A DNA stretch of 64,000 nt from an uncultured Prochlorococcus sp. (GTDB taxonomy: Bacteria > Cyanobacteriota > Cyanobacteriia > PCC-6307 > Cyanobiaceae), in contig CACIRS010000004.1 in the NCBI GenBank assembly GCA_902589115.1, forward strand, positions 1 through 64,000, in the 5' to 3' direction. This document shows, in pieces, positions 31,324 through 42,387 of the stretch. A program made the position numbers and the translations under genes. Within the stretch, counting starts at the first letter, position 1; every line of letters starts with the position of its first letter. Below the pieces are notes generated by a model. That model was not told the origin of the DNA, ran no database searches, and was given only the letters and a program-made list of their open reading frames with translations.

Positions 31324-31338
31324 TGGGTGATGGGGACC
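31313..31338. repeat. direct repeat unit A (CGCTCCGGACCTGGGTGATGGGGACC)
   Basis: Shares GGGTGATGGGGA exactly and CGCTC with unit B at 31468-31493; 19/26 ungapped identity. Confidence 0.6.
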
Positions 31339-31467
31339 TTATTTCTAAGACTGATTCAGCTTAAAATCAACCCCCATTTGTAGCGTTTTTTCTTATCAGA
31401 CATATTAAGAAACACCATAAATAGCGTGTTTCTACCGATGACAAATCGCTTGACAGTGTGTAAGTTC

Positions 31468-31493
31468 CGCTCAACGGCCGGGTGATGGGGATC
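31468..31493. repeat. direct repeat unit B (CGCTCAACGGCCGGGTGATGGGGATC)
   Basis: See unit A. Confidence 0.6.
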
Positions 31494-31506
31494 AAACGGT
31501 CTTAAT

Positions 31507-31543
31507 AAAAGAGCCTCTTTTCTGCATGGGGGGCTTTTTTTTT
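31507..31543. terminator. bidirectional terminator-like hairpin
   Basis: AAAAGAGCC ... GGCTTTTTTTTT with a T tract on plus and A/T tract on minus. Confidence 0.6.
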
Positions 31544-31697
31544 ATGTGAGGGATGCAGGGGATCCAGGTGTTATTCAATTTTCAAGGTTCTATCGCCCAC
31601 CTCCTAGGGGCAAGGATCAATAGGCCTGTTATTAGCAGTACATGGGTCGATCCAATTAGCTTTCACTCGAAGCCTTTGCTATTACTCGAAAAAGAAG

Positions 31698-31770
31698 TGG
31701 AGCCAAGCGGACTCGAACCGCTGACCCCCTGCATGCCATGCAGGTGCTCTACCAACTGAGCTATGGCCCC
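31698..31770 (-). tRNA. tRNA-Ala (anticodon GGC)
   Basis: Minus: GGGGCCATAGCTCAGTTGGTAGAGCACCTGCATGGCATGCAGGGGGTCAGCGGTTCGAGTCCGCTTGGCTCCA; cloverleaf folds by eye, anticodon loop ATGGCAT. Confidence 0.95.
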
Positions 31771-31832
31771 ATATTTAAGGGTGAAGCCTATAGGCTCATG
31801 CCCTCATATTTAACTCTACACATCAAAGTACT

Positions 31833-32450
31833 TCAGATTTGTCGCCATACAGCAAGCAACTTGCCTTGAATCTGAACTTGATCCGCAGACAATTCAATTG
31901 GCTCATAAGCTGGATTTGCAGCTTCAAGCCTCACGCATCCGCCAGTCCGATGAAAATGCTTCAATGTAGTTCCACTTCCTGGAACCATTGCACTCACTAC
32001 GGTTCCATTCTTCAATCGAGAAGGTTCTAAAACAGGTTCCATAAGAACCACATCTCCATCAGCGATATATGAATCAACCATGGAATCCCCATTTACAGTT
32101 AATGCAAAAATTCCTCTAGTTTCTAGAACAGAAGTTAAATCTAGTCTTTCTTGAACATCATCAAAAGTCTCTACTAAACCACCAGCTGCAACAGCGCCAA
32201 GAACGGGAATACCGGAAGCAATTCCACCAATGAGCTGCAATGTTCTTGCCTGGCCTTCTTGCCAGGTGATCCATCCTTTTTGTTGGAGATGACGAAGCCT
32301 GCTCTGAATAGGTGCAGGTGAACGCAAACCCATAGCTTCCATCATTTGGCGAATAGATGGACTGTGATGATGATTACCTATGTAATCAACTAACCACTCA
32401 TAAAGCTCTTGCTGAGCTGAAGTAAGTGATTCATCGGAAAGACTTGCCAC
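31833..32450 (-). CDS. lexA: LexA repressor
   Basis: wHTH N-terminus SIRQMMEAMGLRSPAPIQSRLRHLQQKGWI; AAG cleavage site; GDSM and KHFHR catalytic Ser/Lys. Confidence 0.92.
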   Translation of the reverse strand: MASLSDESLTSAQQELYEWLVDYIGNHHHSPSIRQMMEAMGLRSPAPIQSRLRHLQQKGWITWQEGQARTLQLIGGIASGIPVLGAVAAGGLVETFDDVQERLDLTSVLETRGIFALTVNGDSMVDSYIADGDVVLMEPVLEPSRLKNGTVVSAMVPGSGTTLKHFHRTGGCVRLEAANPAYEPIELSADQVQIQGKLLAVWRQI

Positions 32451-32506
32451 AAGAGTTTTAGACCAATCAATACATTTGTACCTATTGATAGCACAAATGA
32501 CAAGCT

Positions 32507-33463
32507 CTAGAGACCTCCTAACAAAGCAGCCAAAAGAGCCTGCTGAGCATGAAGCCTATTTTCAGCTTGATCAAAGATTCGACTTGCATCACATTCGATT
32601 AATTCCGAGGTAATTTCCTCCCCTCTATGAGCAGGCAAGCAATGCAAAACAATTGCTTTAGGATCAGCTTTAGATAAAAGAGTTTCATTCAAACAAAAAT
32701 TCTTAAAAACTTTCTGCCTATATTTTTGTTCTTCCTCCTGACCCATAGAGGCCCAAACATCTGTATATAAAGCATTTACACCTTTGACCGCTTCACTTGG
32801 ATCATTAAACAATTCAATCGTATTTCCATTTAAAGCAAGTCCTCTAGCTTTAGCTAGAACATTGGATACTGGTAGATACTTTTCGGGACAACAAACTCTA
32901 ACATTAACACCCAAAAGTGCTCCACATATCATTAACGAGTTAGCTACATTATTACCATCTCCAATATATGCCAAAGTTAGACCTTTCAAATCACCAAACT
33001 CCTCCTGCAAAGTTAAATAATCTGCTAAAGCCTGACAAGGATGCTCTACATCTGTAAGTGCATTAATTACTGGAATAGAGGCCCAATGTGCGTATGCTAA
33101 TAACTCCTTTTGTTCAAATGTTCTAATCGCTAGTACATCACAAAATCTACTTAACACCCTAGCTGTATCTTCAAGTGGTTCTCCTCTGCCCAATTGAGTT
33201 ACTTGAGGATTTAAATCTACAGTTTGACCTCCCAACCTTGCCATCGCAACTTGAAAGCTAACTCGCGTACGAGTTGAAGCTTTGGTAAAGATAAGCCCTA
33301 AAACACGATTGCCTAAATCTATGCGTCTTTGACCTTTTTTCAGCTGATGCGCTAATTCGAGTAAAGCAGCAGTCTGTCTGGAGGAAAAATCAGAAGAAGA
33401 TAAAAAATCCTGATTTTTTAAGTTTGACAGAACTGATGCCACACCATGGGATAAATCTGCCAT
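32507..33463 (-). CDS. argF: ornithine carbamoyltransferase
   Basis: FTKASTRTRVSFQVAM, HPCQALAD, HCLPAHRGEE. Confidence 0.96.
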   Translation of the reverse strand: MADLSHGVASVLSNLKNQDFLSSSDFSSRQTAALLELAHQLKKGQRRIDLGNRVLGLIFTKASTRTRVSFQVAMARLGGQTVDLNPQVTQLGRGEPLEDTARVLSRFCDVLAIRTFEQKELLAYAHWASIPVINALTDVEHPCQALADYLTLQEEFGDLKGLTLAYIGDGNNVANSLMICGALLGVNVRVCCPEKYLPVSNVLAKARGLALNGNTIELFNDPSEAVKGVNALYTDVWASMGQEEEQKYRQKVFKNFCLNETLLSKADPKAIVLHCLPAHRGEEITSELIECDASRIFDQAENRLHAQQALLAALLGGL

Positions 33464-33516
33464 GGAGGAAGCCTTAAAGGTCAGTTATCGGAGATCGAGC
33501 CCCCCTGCGTCAAGCA

Positions 33517-35394
33517 TTATGACTTTATTAATTCATTAGGGAGAGAACTTTCATCAAGCATATGCTTTAGATCATCCCCTTCTATCACTTCTTTCTCAAG
33601 GATCTTTTGAGAAATCGTTTCAAGCAAATTCAGATTATGTCTAAGAATCATAAGTGCATTTTCATGGCCACTATCTACCAAGCCTCGAACTTCTTTATCA
33701 ATTGCTTGAGCAGTTGCATCGCTTACTACCCGACGAGGATTGTTGGTACCACCTAAGAATGTTCCTCCACCTTGTTTGTCATATGCCAAAGGTCCCAAAA
33801 TCTCACTCATGCCATATGTACCTACCATTTGTTCTGCTAAATCAGTTGCCCTTTGCAAGTCATTAGAAGCTCCGGTTGTAATTTTCCCAAAAACGATTTC
33901 TTCGGCGGAACGACCACCTAACAAAGTTGCGATTTGGCCTTCTAAATCTTCTTTAGAATTCAAAAAACGTTCTTCTGTAGGTAATTGAAGGGTATATCCA
34001 AGTGCACTCATTCCTCTAGGGACTATAGATATTTTTGCCACCTTGCTTCCACCTGGCATCAAATGACCGACAATCGCGTGACCAACTTCGTGATAGGCCA
34101 CAACCTTTTTTTCATCTTCTTGTAAAACACGACTCTTCTTTTCTAGACCGGCAACGACTCTCTCTATAGCTTCATTCAAGTCCTGTTGTTCTACCTTGTT
34201 TCTTTTAGCTCTAGCAGCTAACAAAGCAGCCTCATTAACCATGTTTGCTAAATCCGCTCCAGCGAAGCCACTAGTAGCTTGAGCAATTCGATCAAGATCC
34301 ACAGCTTCAGCTAATTTGACTTTCTTGACATAAATTTCAAGAATAGTTTTTCTGCCTGACAAATCAGGGCGGTCCACCAAAACTTGGCGATCAAATCTAC
34401 CTGGTCTCAATAGTGCTGCATCAAGGACCTCAGGTTGGTTAGTAGCAGCCAAAACTATTACAGGTTTTTCAGTGGCTGCAAAACCATCCATTTCAGTAAG
34501 TAATTGATTAAGGGTTTGTTCTCTTTCATCATTTCCACCAACTACACCCATAGAACCTGAGCGACTTTTACCGATCGCATCTAGTTCATCAATAAAAATA
34601 ATGCAAGGAGCTTTCTTCTTTGCTTGCTCAAATAGATCTCTAACACGAGCCGCACCAGCACCTACAAAAAGTTCAACAAATTCTGAACCAGAAATAATGA
34701 AGAAAGGCACACTAGCTTCTCCAGCAACAGCTTTTGAAAGCAAAGTTTTACCAGTTCCAGGAGGGCCTACAAGTAAAACCCCTTTTGGAATTCTTGCACC
34801 TATTTCGGTATACCTCTCTGGAGTTTTTAGGAAATCAACTATTTCAGTTAATTCATCTTTAGCTTCGTCAACACCAGCTACATCTTCAAAAGTAACTCTA
34901 GATTCTTCATCAGGAACATAAACTTTTGCTTTGCTCTTAGTAAAGCTAAGTGCTCCCTGAGCACCGCCTCCTCCCATACTTCTTCGTGCAAAAAATTGCA
35001 ATACAAGAATAAAGATCAGTGGAGGAACTACCCAACTAAGGACTGTTGTAAAAATATTTGGCTTCTTAGGTGGAGCGGCAGCAAATTCAACACCCTTACC
35101 TTCAAGCCTTTGAGGTAAGTCCATATCAAAAATCGGGGTTGTAGCTAAAACAGATGGGGCTCCTTCTTCTGGGGAAGAAAGTTCGTATCTAATTTGTTCT
35201 TGAGTGATATATGCCCTTTTCACTTCCCCGTCATTGACTTGATTAATAAAAAGGGAATATGGAACACGAGGGACCTGCATAGCAGGATTAGGCAAAAAAC
35301 TGCTAAAAAGCAGGAAGGCCCCAAAGCCAATCAAAAGAATATTGATGATCCCAAAACGCCGATTAGGTTGATTGTCGTCCTGTCGAATAGGCAT
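33517..35394 (-). CDS. ftsH: ATP-dependent zinc metalloprotease FtsH
   Basis: [24 protein letters not shown] zinc motif. Confidence 0.96.
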   Translation of the reverse strand: MPIRQDDNQPNRRFGIINILLIGFGAFLLFSSFLPNPAMQVPRVPYSLFINQVNDGEVKRAYITQEQIRYELSSPEEGAPSVLATTPIFDMDLPQRLEGKGVEFAAAPPKKPNIFTTVLSWVVPPLIFILVLQFFARRSMGGGGAQGALSFTKSKAKVYVPDEESRVTFEDVAGVDEAKDELTEIVDFLKTPERYTEIGARIPKGVLLVGPPGTGKTLLSKAVAGEASVPFFIISGSEFVELFVGAGAARVRDLFEQAKKKAPCIIFIDELDAIGKSRSGSMGVVGGNDEREQTLNQLLTEMDGFAATEKPVIVLAATNQPEVLDAALLRPGRFDRQVLVDRPDLSGRKTILEIYVKKVKLAEAVDLDRIAQATSGFAGADLANMVNEAALLAARAKRNKVEQQDLNEAIERVVAGLEKKSRVLQEDEKKVVAYHEVGHAIVGHLMPGGSKVAKISIVPRGMSALGYTLQLPTEERFLNSKEDLEGQIATLLGGRSAEEIVFGKITTGASNDLQRATDLAEQMVGTYGMSEILGPLAYDKQGGGTFLGGTNNPRRVVSDATAQAIDKEVRGLVDSGHENALMILRHNLNLLETISQKILEKEVIEGDDLKHMLDESSLPNELIKS

Positions 35395-35482
35395 AAAGCT
35401 AACCCCAATTATTGACTACGCTAAACGGCTCAAGGAAGAAGCGTTTGTAAGGACTGGTGTAAGAACCGAATCCTCAAGAAAT

Positions 35483-36610
35483 TTAATCTTGAAACTGAGG
35501 AATACACATTTGCATCAACCAATCTTGATCTATTCGCTTCAATAAGACCTGGTTTAACAAGAGCACTTCTTCCATAGATTTAAAACCAAGACTTGCCAAA
35601 GGGGTTCCAAATGGCTCACCGCCTAACAATTTTGGAGAAATTACTACCGCCAACTCTTGAACACAGCCTGAAGAAATAGCAGCAGAACTCAACCTTGGGC
35701 CACACTCCCACAAGACTCGATTACAACCTTTAAGAGCCAAAGCTTCTAGTAATTCGATAGGTTCTGACTTGTTTAAGACAATTCGTTTGGGACCATCTGG
35801 AAATTGGTATAAATGGTTTCTTTCTGCTATCGAGCTATATGCAATAAAAGTTGAAGCGACGGAAGTATCCCAAAGCTTTGCTTGCTGAGGCAAATTAAGA
35901 CTTTTAGTAAAAACAACTCTCAAAGGCTCTGAGTTTGCAATTCCTCTACTAGTTAACAAAGGATCATCCATCCGCACAGTTCCCCCACCTACTATTACCG
36001 CATCAGAATTAGCTCGCATTTGATGTACATATTCTCTTGCTTTGGAAGAGCTGATCCATTTACTTTCGCCATTAGATAACGAAGTACGACCATCAAGACT
36101 CATAGCCCATTTTAAAACTCCCCAAGGCCTACCTGTTTTGACTCGAAATCTAAATGCCCTATTTTGATAGTCCGCCTCCTTTTTCAAGATTCCATTAATT
36201 ACTTCAAGGCCCGCTTTTTTCAAAGTAGATATACCTTTCCCAGCAACTCTTTTATCGGGATCATTTGAAGCAACTACTACTCTCTGAACTTGAGATTTCA
36301 GAATGGCTTCAGTGCAAGGAGGAGTTAATCCATGATGGCAACAAGGTTCAAGAGTCACTATTAAGGTTCCACCTTTTGCATTATTTCCAGCCTGTGCAAA
36401 AGCTTCTATTTCTGCATGGGGGCTTCCCGCTCTTGAATGAAACCCTTCTCCAAGAATATGTCCTTCTTTATCTAAAACCACTGCTCCAACTAAAGGATTA
36501 GGACTGGTTTCACCTTCTCCAAGAGAAGCTAATTGAAGAGCCCTTCTCATCCAAGGGACCCAAATTAAATTCTTAGAATTAATTTTGTTCATCAATTTGA
36601 CTATCTTCAA
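35483..36610 (-). CDS. ribD: riboflavin biosynthesis deaminase/reductase
   Basis: HAEIEAF...TLEPCCHHGLTPPC deaminase motif; KWAMSLDGR reductase domain. Confidence 0.95.
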   Translation of the reverse strand: MKIVKLMNKINSKNLIWVPWMRRALQLASLGEGETSPNPLVGAVVLDKEGHILGEGFHSRAGSPHAEIEAFAQAGNNAKGGTLIVTLEPCCHHGLTPPCTEAILKSQVQRVVVASNDPDKRVAGKGISTLKKAGLEVINGILKKEADYQNRAFRFRVKTGRPWGVLKWAMSLDGRTSLSNGESKWISSSKAREYVHQMRANSDAVIVGGGTVRMDDPLLTSRGIANSEPLRVVFTKSLNLPQQAKLWDTSVASTFIAYSSIAERNHLYQFPDGPKRIVLNKSEPIELLEALALKGCNRVLWECGPRLSSAAISSGCVQELAVVISPKLLGGEPFGTPLASLGFKSMEEVLLLNQVLLKRIDQDWLMQMCIPQFQD

Positions 36611-37097
36611 CTAATGATCGCCATTCGCCTACTAAATATGGTGGGACTGGTAATTCAGAAAAAACACCTGGCAAGATCAGACGTAAAGGCCTATTGTTAG
36701 TTAAGTCAGATAATAAGCTAGTTAATTCAAACTCAGCTGCTGCCTCTCGTGGATCATTAACTAACTTAGGGTTCAACAAAGTTATATCATTTAAATTCCA
36801 ATTTTTCAATCCTGAATGTACCTGAAGAGAAGTGGGATGGTCGATTCTTAATGTGCCTGGGTAACCTACAATTCGAAGTATAAAATCGTTCTCATGAGCA
36901 TAATTAGGATAAGCGACCAATTGCCAAGTTTCATAATCTAGGTCCCTTAAGCTTTCTAAACTCCGAGTAAAGTTCGTCCCATCATTATTATTAGTAACTT
37001 GTAATTTTGCATAAGCCATATCAGGCAGAAAAACAACAAATAAAATCAATGTAAAAAGAACGACAATAATGTTCTTCAAACTTAAAAAGACTCGCAT
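36579..37097 (-). CDS. secreted protein, DUF3122-like
   Basis: N-terminal signal peptide; family from memory. Confidence 0.6.
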   Translation of the reverse strand: MRVFLSLKNIIVVLFTLILFVVFLPDMAYAKLQVTNNNDGTNFTRSLESLRDLDYETWQLVAYPNYAHENDFILRIVGYPGTLRIDHPTSLQVHSGLKNWNLNDITLLNPKLVNDPREAAAEFELTSLLSDLTNNRPLRLILPGVFSELPVPPYLVGEWRSLVEDSQIDEQN

Positions 37098-37286
37098 CTT
37101 AATAGCTGATAAGTAAATTGGTAATTTCTTGAAAATTACTTAAAGAGCAATATACAAGACAAACAAGCAATAAGTATAACCCAAAATGCCTGAGCTTTAA
37201 GGTAATAATTCCTAAAAAAGGAATGGTTAGCAAATTCAACATGGATGAATCATTCAATTAGAAATTAAGATTAAAAAAATAACTAT

Positions 37287-37559
37287 TCAAGAAGAATGGG
37301 TTTGCTCAGCATCAAGAAGAGCATCGAGAGTTATTGCAGATCGAACCAAAGCCTGATATCGCTTTAAAAGCCTGCGATTTCGATCCAACCAACTTGCTGG
37401 ATCTAAATTTTTGGAATTAAAGTTACCCCCATCAAGCTGTGGAGAATCGGGGTCAATCAATTCCAAATCATCTTGCTTATGAATGAGTGCAATCAAAAGT
37501 TCATGCAATCGCTGTCGACGCTCTTCCCTTTGATTTGTTTGTTTGTTTGAATTGGTCAC
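37287..37559 (-). CDS. small conserved hypothetical protein
   Basis: 90-aa ORF between ribD-side genes and cobL. Confidence 0.6.
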   Translation of the reverse strand: MTNSNKQTNQREERRQRLHELLIALIHKQDDLELIDPDSPQLDGGNFNSKNLDPASWLDRNRRLLKRYQALVRSAITLDALLDAEQTHSS

Positions 37560-37648
37560 TGCTTATCAAGCCAAAAAAAAACTACTATTAAATTGATAAT
37601 TCATTCAAAATAATCAAAAAAGATTCTGTTGACCCAACAAAAAATGAG

Positions 37649-38953
37649 ATGAATACAATTTCATATCAAAATCCTATACACGTCATTGGCACAGATGCTT
37701 CAGGGATTAAAGGCATTCCAGTACCTCAACAGCAAATCATCCTTTCATCAAAAAGACTGGCCGCTCCAAAAAGACTTTTCAAAGTTGTCCATGATTGGTA
37801 TACGCATAAAAATAACCAATCACTTTTGCCAGAGCTATTCCCAAGCGATCGACCTAATGAATTAATTACCTGGTTAACAAAGCTAGATGAAGCTTCTGTA
37901 GTTCTTGCTAGCGGAGATCCTTTGTGGTTTGGAATAGGTAGAAGTCTTTTAGAAGCATTTCCTTCTGAAAGATTGATATTTCATCCTGCACCAAGTTCTT
38001 TTCAATTAGCCTTCGCAAGACTGGGCCGATCATGGCAAGACGCTAGCTGGATAAGTCTTCATGGTCGCGATCCTGCTCCCCTAGCCAAAATCCTGCAAAA
38101 ACGTCCTAAGGCCCTAGCCGTACTAACGGACCCGTCTAGAGGGGGCATAGAAGAAGTAAGAAAAACATTGGTTGCATCTGGATTAGAAAATACCTATTCG
38201 CTTTGGTTATGCGAGCGATTAGGCCATAAGGAAGAACGAATCGTACAAATCGAATCGAAAGCAGGAGCTGTCGATGATATTCATCCACTTCATCTGGCTA
38301 TATTACTTTCAGAAGAAAAAACAATTAAAGATCCAAAAAATCTTCCACATTTTGGACTGAAGGATGGTCTCTTCCTGCAACATGATGACCGTCCAGGTTT
38401 AATGACTAAATTAGAAATAAGAGTACAATTACTTGCAGCCCTAGAGCTCCCCAAGGAAGGCGTAATTTGGGATTTAGGAGCAGGAGTTGGCAGCGTTGGA
38501 TTAGAAGCTATTAGGATGGTTCCAAATCTTAAGCTTCTAAGTGTTGATAAAAGGATTGGGAGCAATTATCTTATCAAAAAAAATGCAAATAGGCTTGGAG
38601 TTAAACCAACAGCAATTATAGAGGATGAGATTATTAATGTTTTAAATGGTTCAACAATTCCTAAGGATGCAATTTATCCAGACCGTATTTTATTAGGTGG
38701 AGGTGGTAACAATAAAAGTGAGATACTTAAACTAACTCTTGAGGTACTTAATCCAGGCGGAATTATAGTTGTTCCTCTAGTAACTTTAGAAAAACTTGGG
38801 GAATTTAGAAAAATATTTGAGTCTTATAATTGCAATTTAACAATTAGTCAACATCAGGCATGGAGAGGTGTTCCATTAGTCGATGGCACAAGACTTTCAC
38901 CAATGAACCCTGTATTAATAATTAAAGGAGAAAAACCACTCCAAATAAATTAA
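37649..38953 (+). CDS. cobL: precorrin-6Y C5,15-methyltransferase (CbiE/CbiT fusion)
   Basis: SGDPLWFGIGRSLLE and IWDLGAGVGSVGLEAIRM. Confidence 0.9.
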   Translation: MNTISYQNPIHVIGTDASGIKGIPVPQQQIILSSKRLAAPKRLFKVVHDWYTHKNNQSLLPELFPSDRPNELITWLTKLDEASVVLASGDPLWFGIGRSLLEAFPSERLIFHPAPSSFQLAFARLGRSWQDASWISLHGRDPAPLAKILQKRPKALAVLTDPSRGGIEEVRKTLVASGLENTYSLWLCERLGHKEERIVQIESKAGAVDDIHPLHLAILLSEEKTIKDPKNLPHFGLKDGLFLQHDDRPGLMTKLEIRVQLLAALELPKEGVIWDLGAGVGSVGLEAIRMVPNLKLLSVDKRIGSNYLIKKNANRLGVKPTAIIEDEIINVLNGSTIPKDAIYPDRILLGGGGNNKSEILKLTLEVLNPGGIIVVPLVTLEKLGEFRKIFESYNCNLTISQHQAWRGVPLVDGTRLSPMNPVLIIKGEKPLQIN

Positions 38954-38962
38954 TTTTTCAAC

Positions 38963-39871
38963 TCAAAGACGATCTGGTTTTGCTATATGGGGCAATCCCC
39001 AACCCAACTTCTTGCCAAGCACCTGAAAGAATTCATGATCTCTTAATCTCACAAATTTAACAGGATGATCACTGCTCCTTATAAGGACTCGATCTTCTGG
39101 CCAGACATAACAACCTGCACTTCCATCTACAACCATCATCAGTCTTTCTGGTGTAGCAGGGAAAATTGTTACAGGTTCTTGGTCACTAAATACAAGAGCC
39201 CTAGAAGCAAGTGAATGAGGCGCAATGGGGGTTAATTGCAACACTGGGCAATCAGGTGTTATTACTGGCCCCCCTGCACTAAGTGCATAAGCAGTAGAGC
39301 CTGTTGGAGTAGATAGAATTACTCCGTCAGCAGAAATATCAACTGGTGCATGTCGCCCTATTGAAATTTCGAAATGGCACATACTTGTAAGTGGTTCTCT
39401 ATGAAGAGCCATTTCATTTAGAGAAAGTGCTTCCCACCTACGTTGGTCTCCTCTCATAACGCTCACAACAAGACTCGTGCGTTGTTCGACTGTCCATTTC
39501 ATAGAAATGACTTGCTCTAACGCCTTATCAAGATCAGCTAGATACGCCTCAGCAAGAAAGCCAAGATGGCCAGTATTAATTGGCAAGATTGGAACTTGAA
39601 TAGGCGCAGTTTGCCTAGCAGCTGACAAAACTGTTCCATCCCCTCCAAGCACAATTGCTAAGGGCATAGTCTTATCAAATTCTTCCGGGACGCACGCGTT
39701 ATACCCCATCGTTCGCATGTGCTGATCAGGGTTCGCAAATCCAACCATGCCACCTGAACTGCTAACTCTGACGACATGTAAACCAGATTTTTCCAGCTTC
39801 TGCTGAATCAAGAGCGCAGTATGAACTGCCACCTCTTTGCCATCATTGACGATCAGTCCTACAGAGGGCAC
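38963..39871 (-). CDS. nadK: NAD kinase
   Basis: [35 protein letters not shown]. Confidence 0.95.
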   Translation of the reverse strand: MPSVGLIVNDGKEVAVHTALLIQQKLEKSGLHVVRVSSSGGMVGFANPDQHMRTMGYNACVPEEFDKTMPLAIVLGGDGTVLSAARQTAPIQVPILPINTGHLGFLAEAYLADLDKALEQVISMKWTVEQRTSLVVSVMRGDQRRWEALSLNEMALHREPLTSMCHFEISIGRHAPVDISADGVILSTPTGSTAYALSAGGPVITPDCPVLQLTPIAPHSLASRALVFSDQEPVTIFPATPERLMMVVDGSAGCYVWPEDRVLIRSSDHPVKFVRLRDHEFFQVLGKKLGWGLPHIAKPDRL

Positions 39872-39951
39872 CGACCGACTTGAACAAAGTACATAGAAAT
39901 CTTAGTGTCTTAGTTGAAATTCAACATGACAATTTCATCAAGCGTATTTAA

Positions 39952-40959
39952 CTAAAATTGTTGTAGAAAACGCAAATCACTTGTATAGAGTCTGCGAATA
40001 TCATCGATCCCATGACGGACCATACAGAATCTCTCAACTCCAAGTCCAGCAGCAAAACCACTCCATCTACAAGGATCTAGGCCTAGTCCCTCTAAAACTG
40101 ATGGGTCAACCATCCCGCATCCCATTACTTCCAACCATTTTCCTCTCCATTGAACATCTACTTCTGCAGATGGTTCTGTAAAAGGGAAATAGCTCGCTCT
40201 AAATCGAACTGGAAGTTCCCCGAAGAATGAATTTAAAAACGCCATAACTGTTCCGCGAAGATGGCTAAAATTCAAACCTTCATCTATTGCTAAAACCTCG
40301 ACCTGGTGAAAAACAGGGGAATGAGTTGCATCAACTGCATCACGTCGATAAACCCTCCCAGGAGAAACTATTCGCACTGGTGGAGGATTTTTCTCTAGAT
40401 GACGAATTTGCACTGGTGAAGTATGAGTCCTCAACAACAAATTATTTGATAAATAAAAGGTATCTTGCATATCCCTGGCAGGATGATCCTTAGGAATATT
40501 TAGCGCACTAAAGTTGTAATGATCATTTTCAATTTCAGGGCCCTGAGCGACTTCATAACCAAGTCCACAAAACAAATCTACGATCTTTTCTGAGGTCGCA
40601 ATAAGAGGATGCCTATGACCAATAGGGATTCCGCTTGCAGGCGCTGTGACATCCAAAGTTTGATTAATTAACTGATCTGCCAAAGATGCAGATTTCAATT
40701 CCTCTATACGTTTAGCCAATAATGCTTGAAGCTGAGTCTTTAAAGAATTTGCTCTTTGACCAATCAAAGGCCTTTCCTCAGAAGAAAGCCTTCCCATCAC
40801 TCCAAGAATTCCAGAAAGTCTTCCTTTCTTACCAAGCAAGTTAATTCTTAATTTCTCAAGTGAATCCTGATCGCTTGCTTTCGCTATTTCCAGCGCAGCG
40901 TCAGATTCCAGGAGATCAAGCTCTCCAGTGATTTGTTTAATTGAAGGAGGAGAACTCAC
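39952..40959 (-). CDS. pheS: phenylalanyl-tRNA synthetase alpha subunit
   Basis: [33 protein letters not shown]. Confidence 0.96.
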   Translation of the reverse strand: MSSPPSIKQITGELDLLESDAALEIAKASDQDSLEKLRINLLGKKGRLSGILGVMGRLSSEERPLIGQRANSLKTQLQALLAKRIEELKSASLADQLINQTLDVTAPASGIPIGHRHPLIATSEKIVDLFCGLGYEVAQGPEIENDHYNFSALNIPKDHPARDMQDTFYLSNNLLLRTHTSPVQIRHLEKNPPPVRIVSPGRVYRRDAVDATHSPVFHQVEVLAIDEGLNFSHLRGTVMAFLNSFFGELPVRFRASYFPFTEPSAEVDVQWRGKWLEVMGCGMVDPSVLEGLGLDPCRWSGFAAGLGVERFCMVRHGIDDIRRLYTSDLRFLQQF

Positions 40960-41029
40960 GAGAAAAAGAACTTGACTAAAGACTTTAGGGACCTATGAGG
41001 ACTAAGTTCCAAAAAGTGTCGTCAAAAAA

Positions 41030-41839
41030 ATGGATCCTCTTAGCATTCTGATAAGTAATGATGATGGAGTTTTCGCTGATGGGATAAGAACTCTTGCAGC
41101 AACTGCATCAAATAGAGGGCATAAAGTAACAGTTGTCTGTCCTGACCAAGAGAGATCGGCCACAGGCCATGGTCTAACACTTCAATCTCCTATTAGAGCA
41201 GAAAGAGCAGATGAGCTTTTTGCTAAAGGCGTAAAAGCATGGGGATGTAGTGGGACCCCTGCAGATTGTATAAAACTTGCTCTATTTGAAATACTTCATG
41301 AAAAACCTGATCTAATACTTTCCGGAGTTAATCATGGTCCAAATCTTGGAACAGATATTTTCTGCTCTGGCACAGTTGCAGCTGCATTGGAAGGCACATT
41401 AGAGGGAATACCTTCAATGGCCGTAAGCATTGCATCTTTTCAATGGCATGATTTTGATTTCGCAAGTTTACTTGCCATGAATATTGTTGAAAGTATTCAG
41501 AAAATAAATTGGCCAGAAAATCTACTCCTAAATCTAAATATTCCTCCTTGCGCAGCTTCTAAGATGGGTCCATTAAAATGGACTAGGCTTTCTATTCGAA
41601 ATTATGTTGAACAATTTAGTAAACGAATTGATCCTCGAGGAAATGAATACTTTTGGCTTGCAGGAGAAGCAGTTAAAGATCTAAACTCGGCAGGCGATGG
41701 GCCTCTTGAATGGCCAAGTGATGTTGCCCAAATAGAAAAAAACTGCCCATCAATTACACCAATTCAACCTGATTTATTTTGGCGTGGACCAATAAATAAA
41801 CTACCCAAAATAACACTTAATAATCAATTGGTTCTATAA
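41030..41839 (+). CDS. surE: 5'-nucleotidase SurE
   Basis: [41 protein letters not shown]. Confidence 0.96.
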   Translation: MDPLSILISNDDGVFADGIRTLAATASNRGHKVTVVCPDQERSATGHGLTLQSPIRAERADELFAKGVKAWGCSGTPADCIKLALFEILHEKPDLILSGVNHGPNLGTDIFCSGTVAAALEGTLEGIPSMAVSIASFQWHDFDFASLLAMNIVESIQKINWPENLLLNLNIPPCAASKMGPLKWTRLSIRNYVEQFSKRIDPRGNEYFWLAGEAVKDLNSAGDGPLEWPSDVAQIEKNCPSITPIQPDLFWRGPINKLPKITLNNQLVL

Positions 41840-42387
41840 ATTCTTTGTAGTAACCAAAGAGAAAAAGCCAAACCAATTACATGTGCAAATAAAACCTGTG
41901 TATTACTCAGCACCGAAAGCATTTCTAATGATGTAATCGGATAATTATCCATGGATCTCATCCCTGCACCAATTGAAATACCTGGAGCCTGCATTGAAGC
42001 CTGCACAAAAAGTGCGCCTGCCAACGATTGATATCCAATTGAGGCAAGCATCAATCCAAGTAAATCAACAAATATTCCCCGCTTCAACAAACGACTAGTT
42101 TCACCTCTACTTGGCCTAGCAGAACTATTAAGTGCCCTTCCGGCCTTGACTATCAACCATCCTTGCCAAAGGCTATATAGCAAAAACAAAAAAGCAATTG
42201 TTGTTAAAGACAAACCTGGACCTAGTCCAAGCGCTCTTTCAGAATTTCGAGCGAGGCTACTGCCTATGTTATTAAAAAGTAAAACGCACACAACAACAAG
42301 GCCAAGAACCGCTTGAATCCAAAAGCGAATCCAGCCCATTCGTCTCATGCCTGACGAAAGCAACTGGAAATCAAGTTGGTCTGCCAT
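41824..42387 (-). CDS. membrane protein, DUF3611-like
   Basis: About 4 TM segments; family from memory. Confidence 0.65.
   Translation of the reverse strand: MADQLDFQLLSSGMRRMGWIRFWIQAVLGLVVVCVLLFNNIGSSLARNSERALGLGPGLSLTTIAFLFLLYSLWQGWLIVKAGRALNSSARPSRGETSRLLKRGIFVDLLGLMLASIGYQSLAGALFVQASMQAPGISIGAGMRSMDNYPITSLEMLSVLSNTQVLFAHVIGLAFSLWLLQRIYRTN

Noticed and set aside
31151-31550. Possible permuted two-piece tmRNA (known in this cyanobacterial lineage)
   Set aside because: The 31151-31197 segment includes a tRNA-Ala anticodon arm rather than tmRNA-like sequence, and no GGGGC-start coding piece or tag ORF follows on the minus strand.
31553-31759. 68-aa ORF ending VEPSGLEPLTPCMPCRCSTN
   Set aside because: Its C-terminus is the antisense translation of tRNA-Ala, a common spurious ORF.
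37100-37290. Hydrophobic minus-strand frame (VEFANHSFFRNYYLKAQAFWVILIACLSCILLFK)
   Set aside because: No acceptable start codon in that frame; insufficient support to call a gene.
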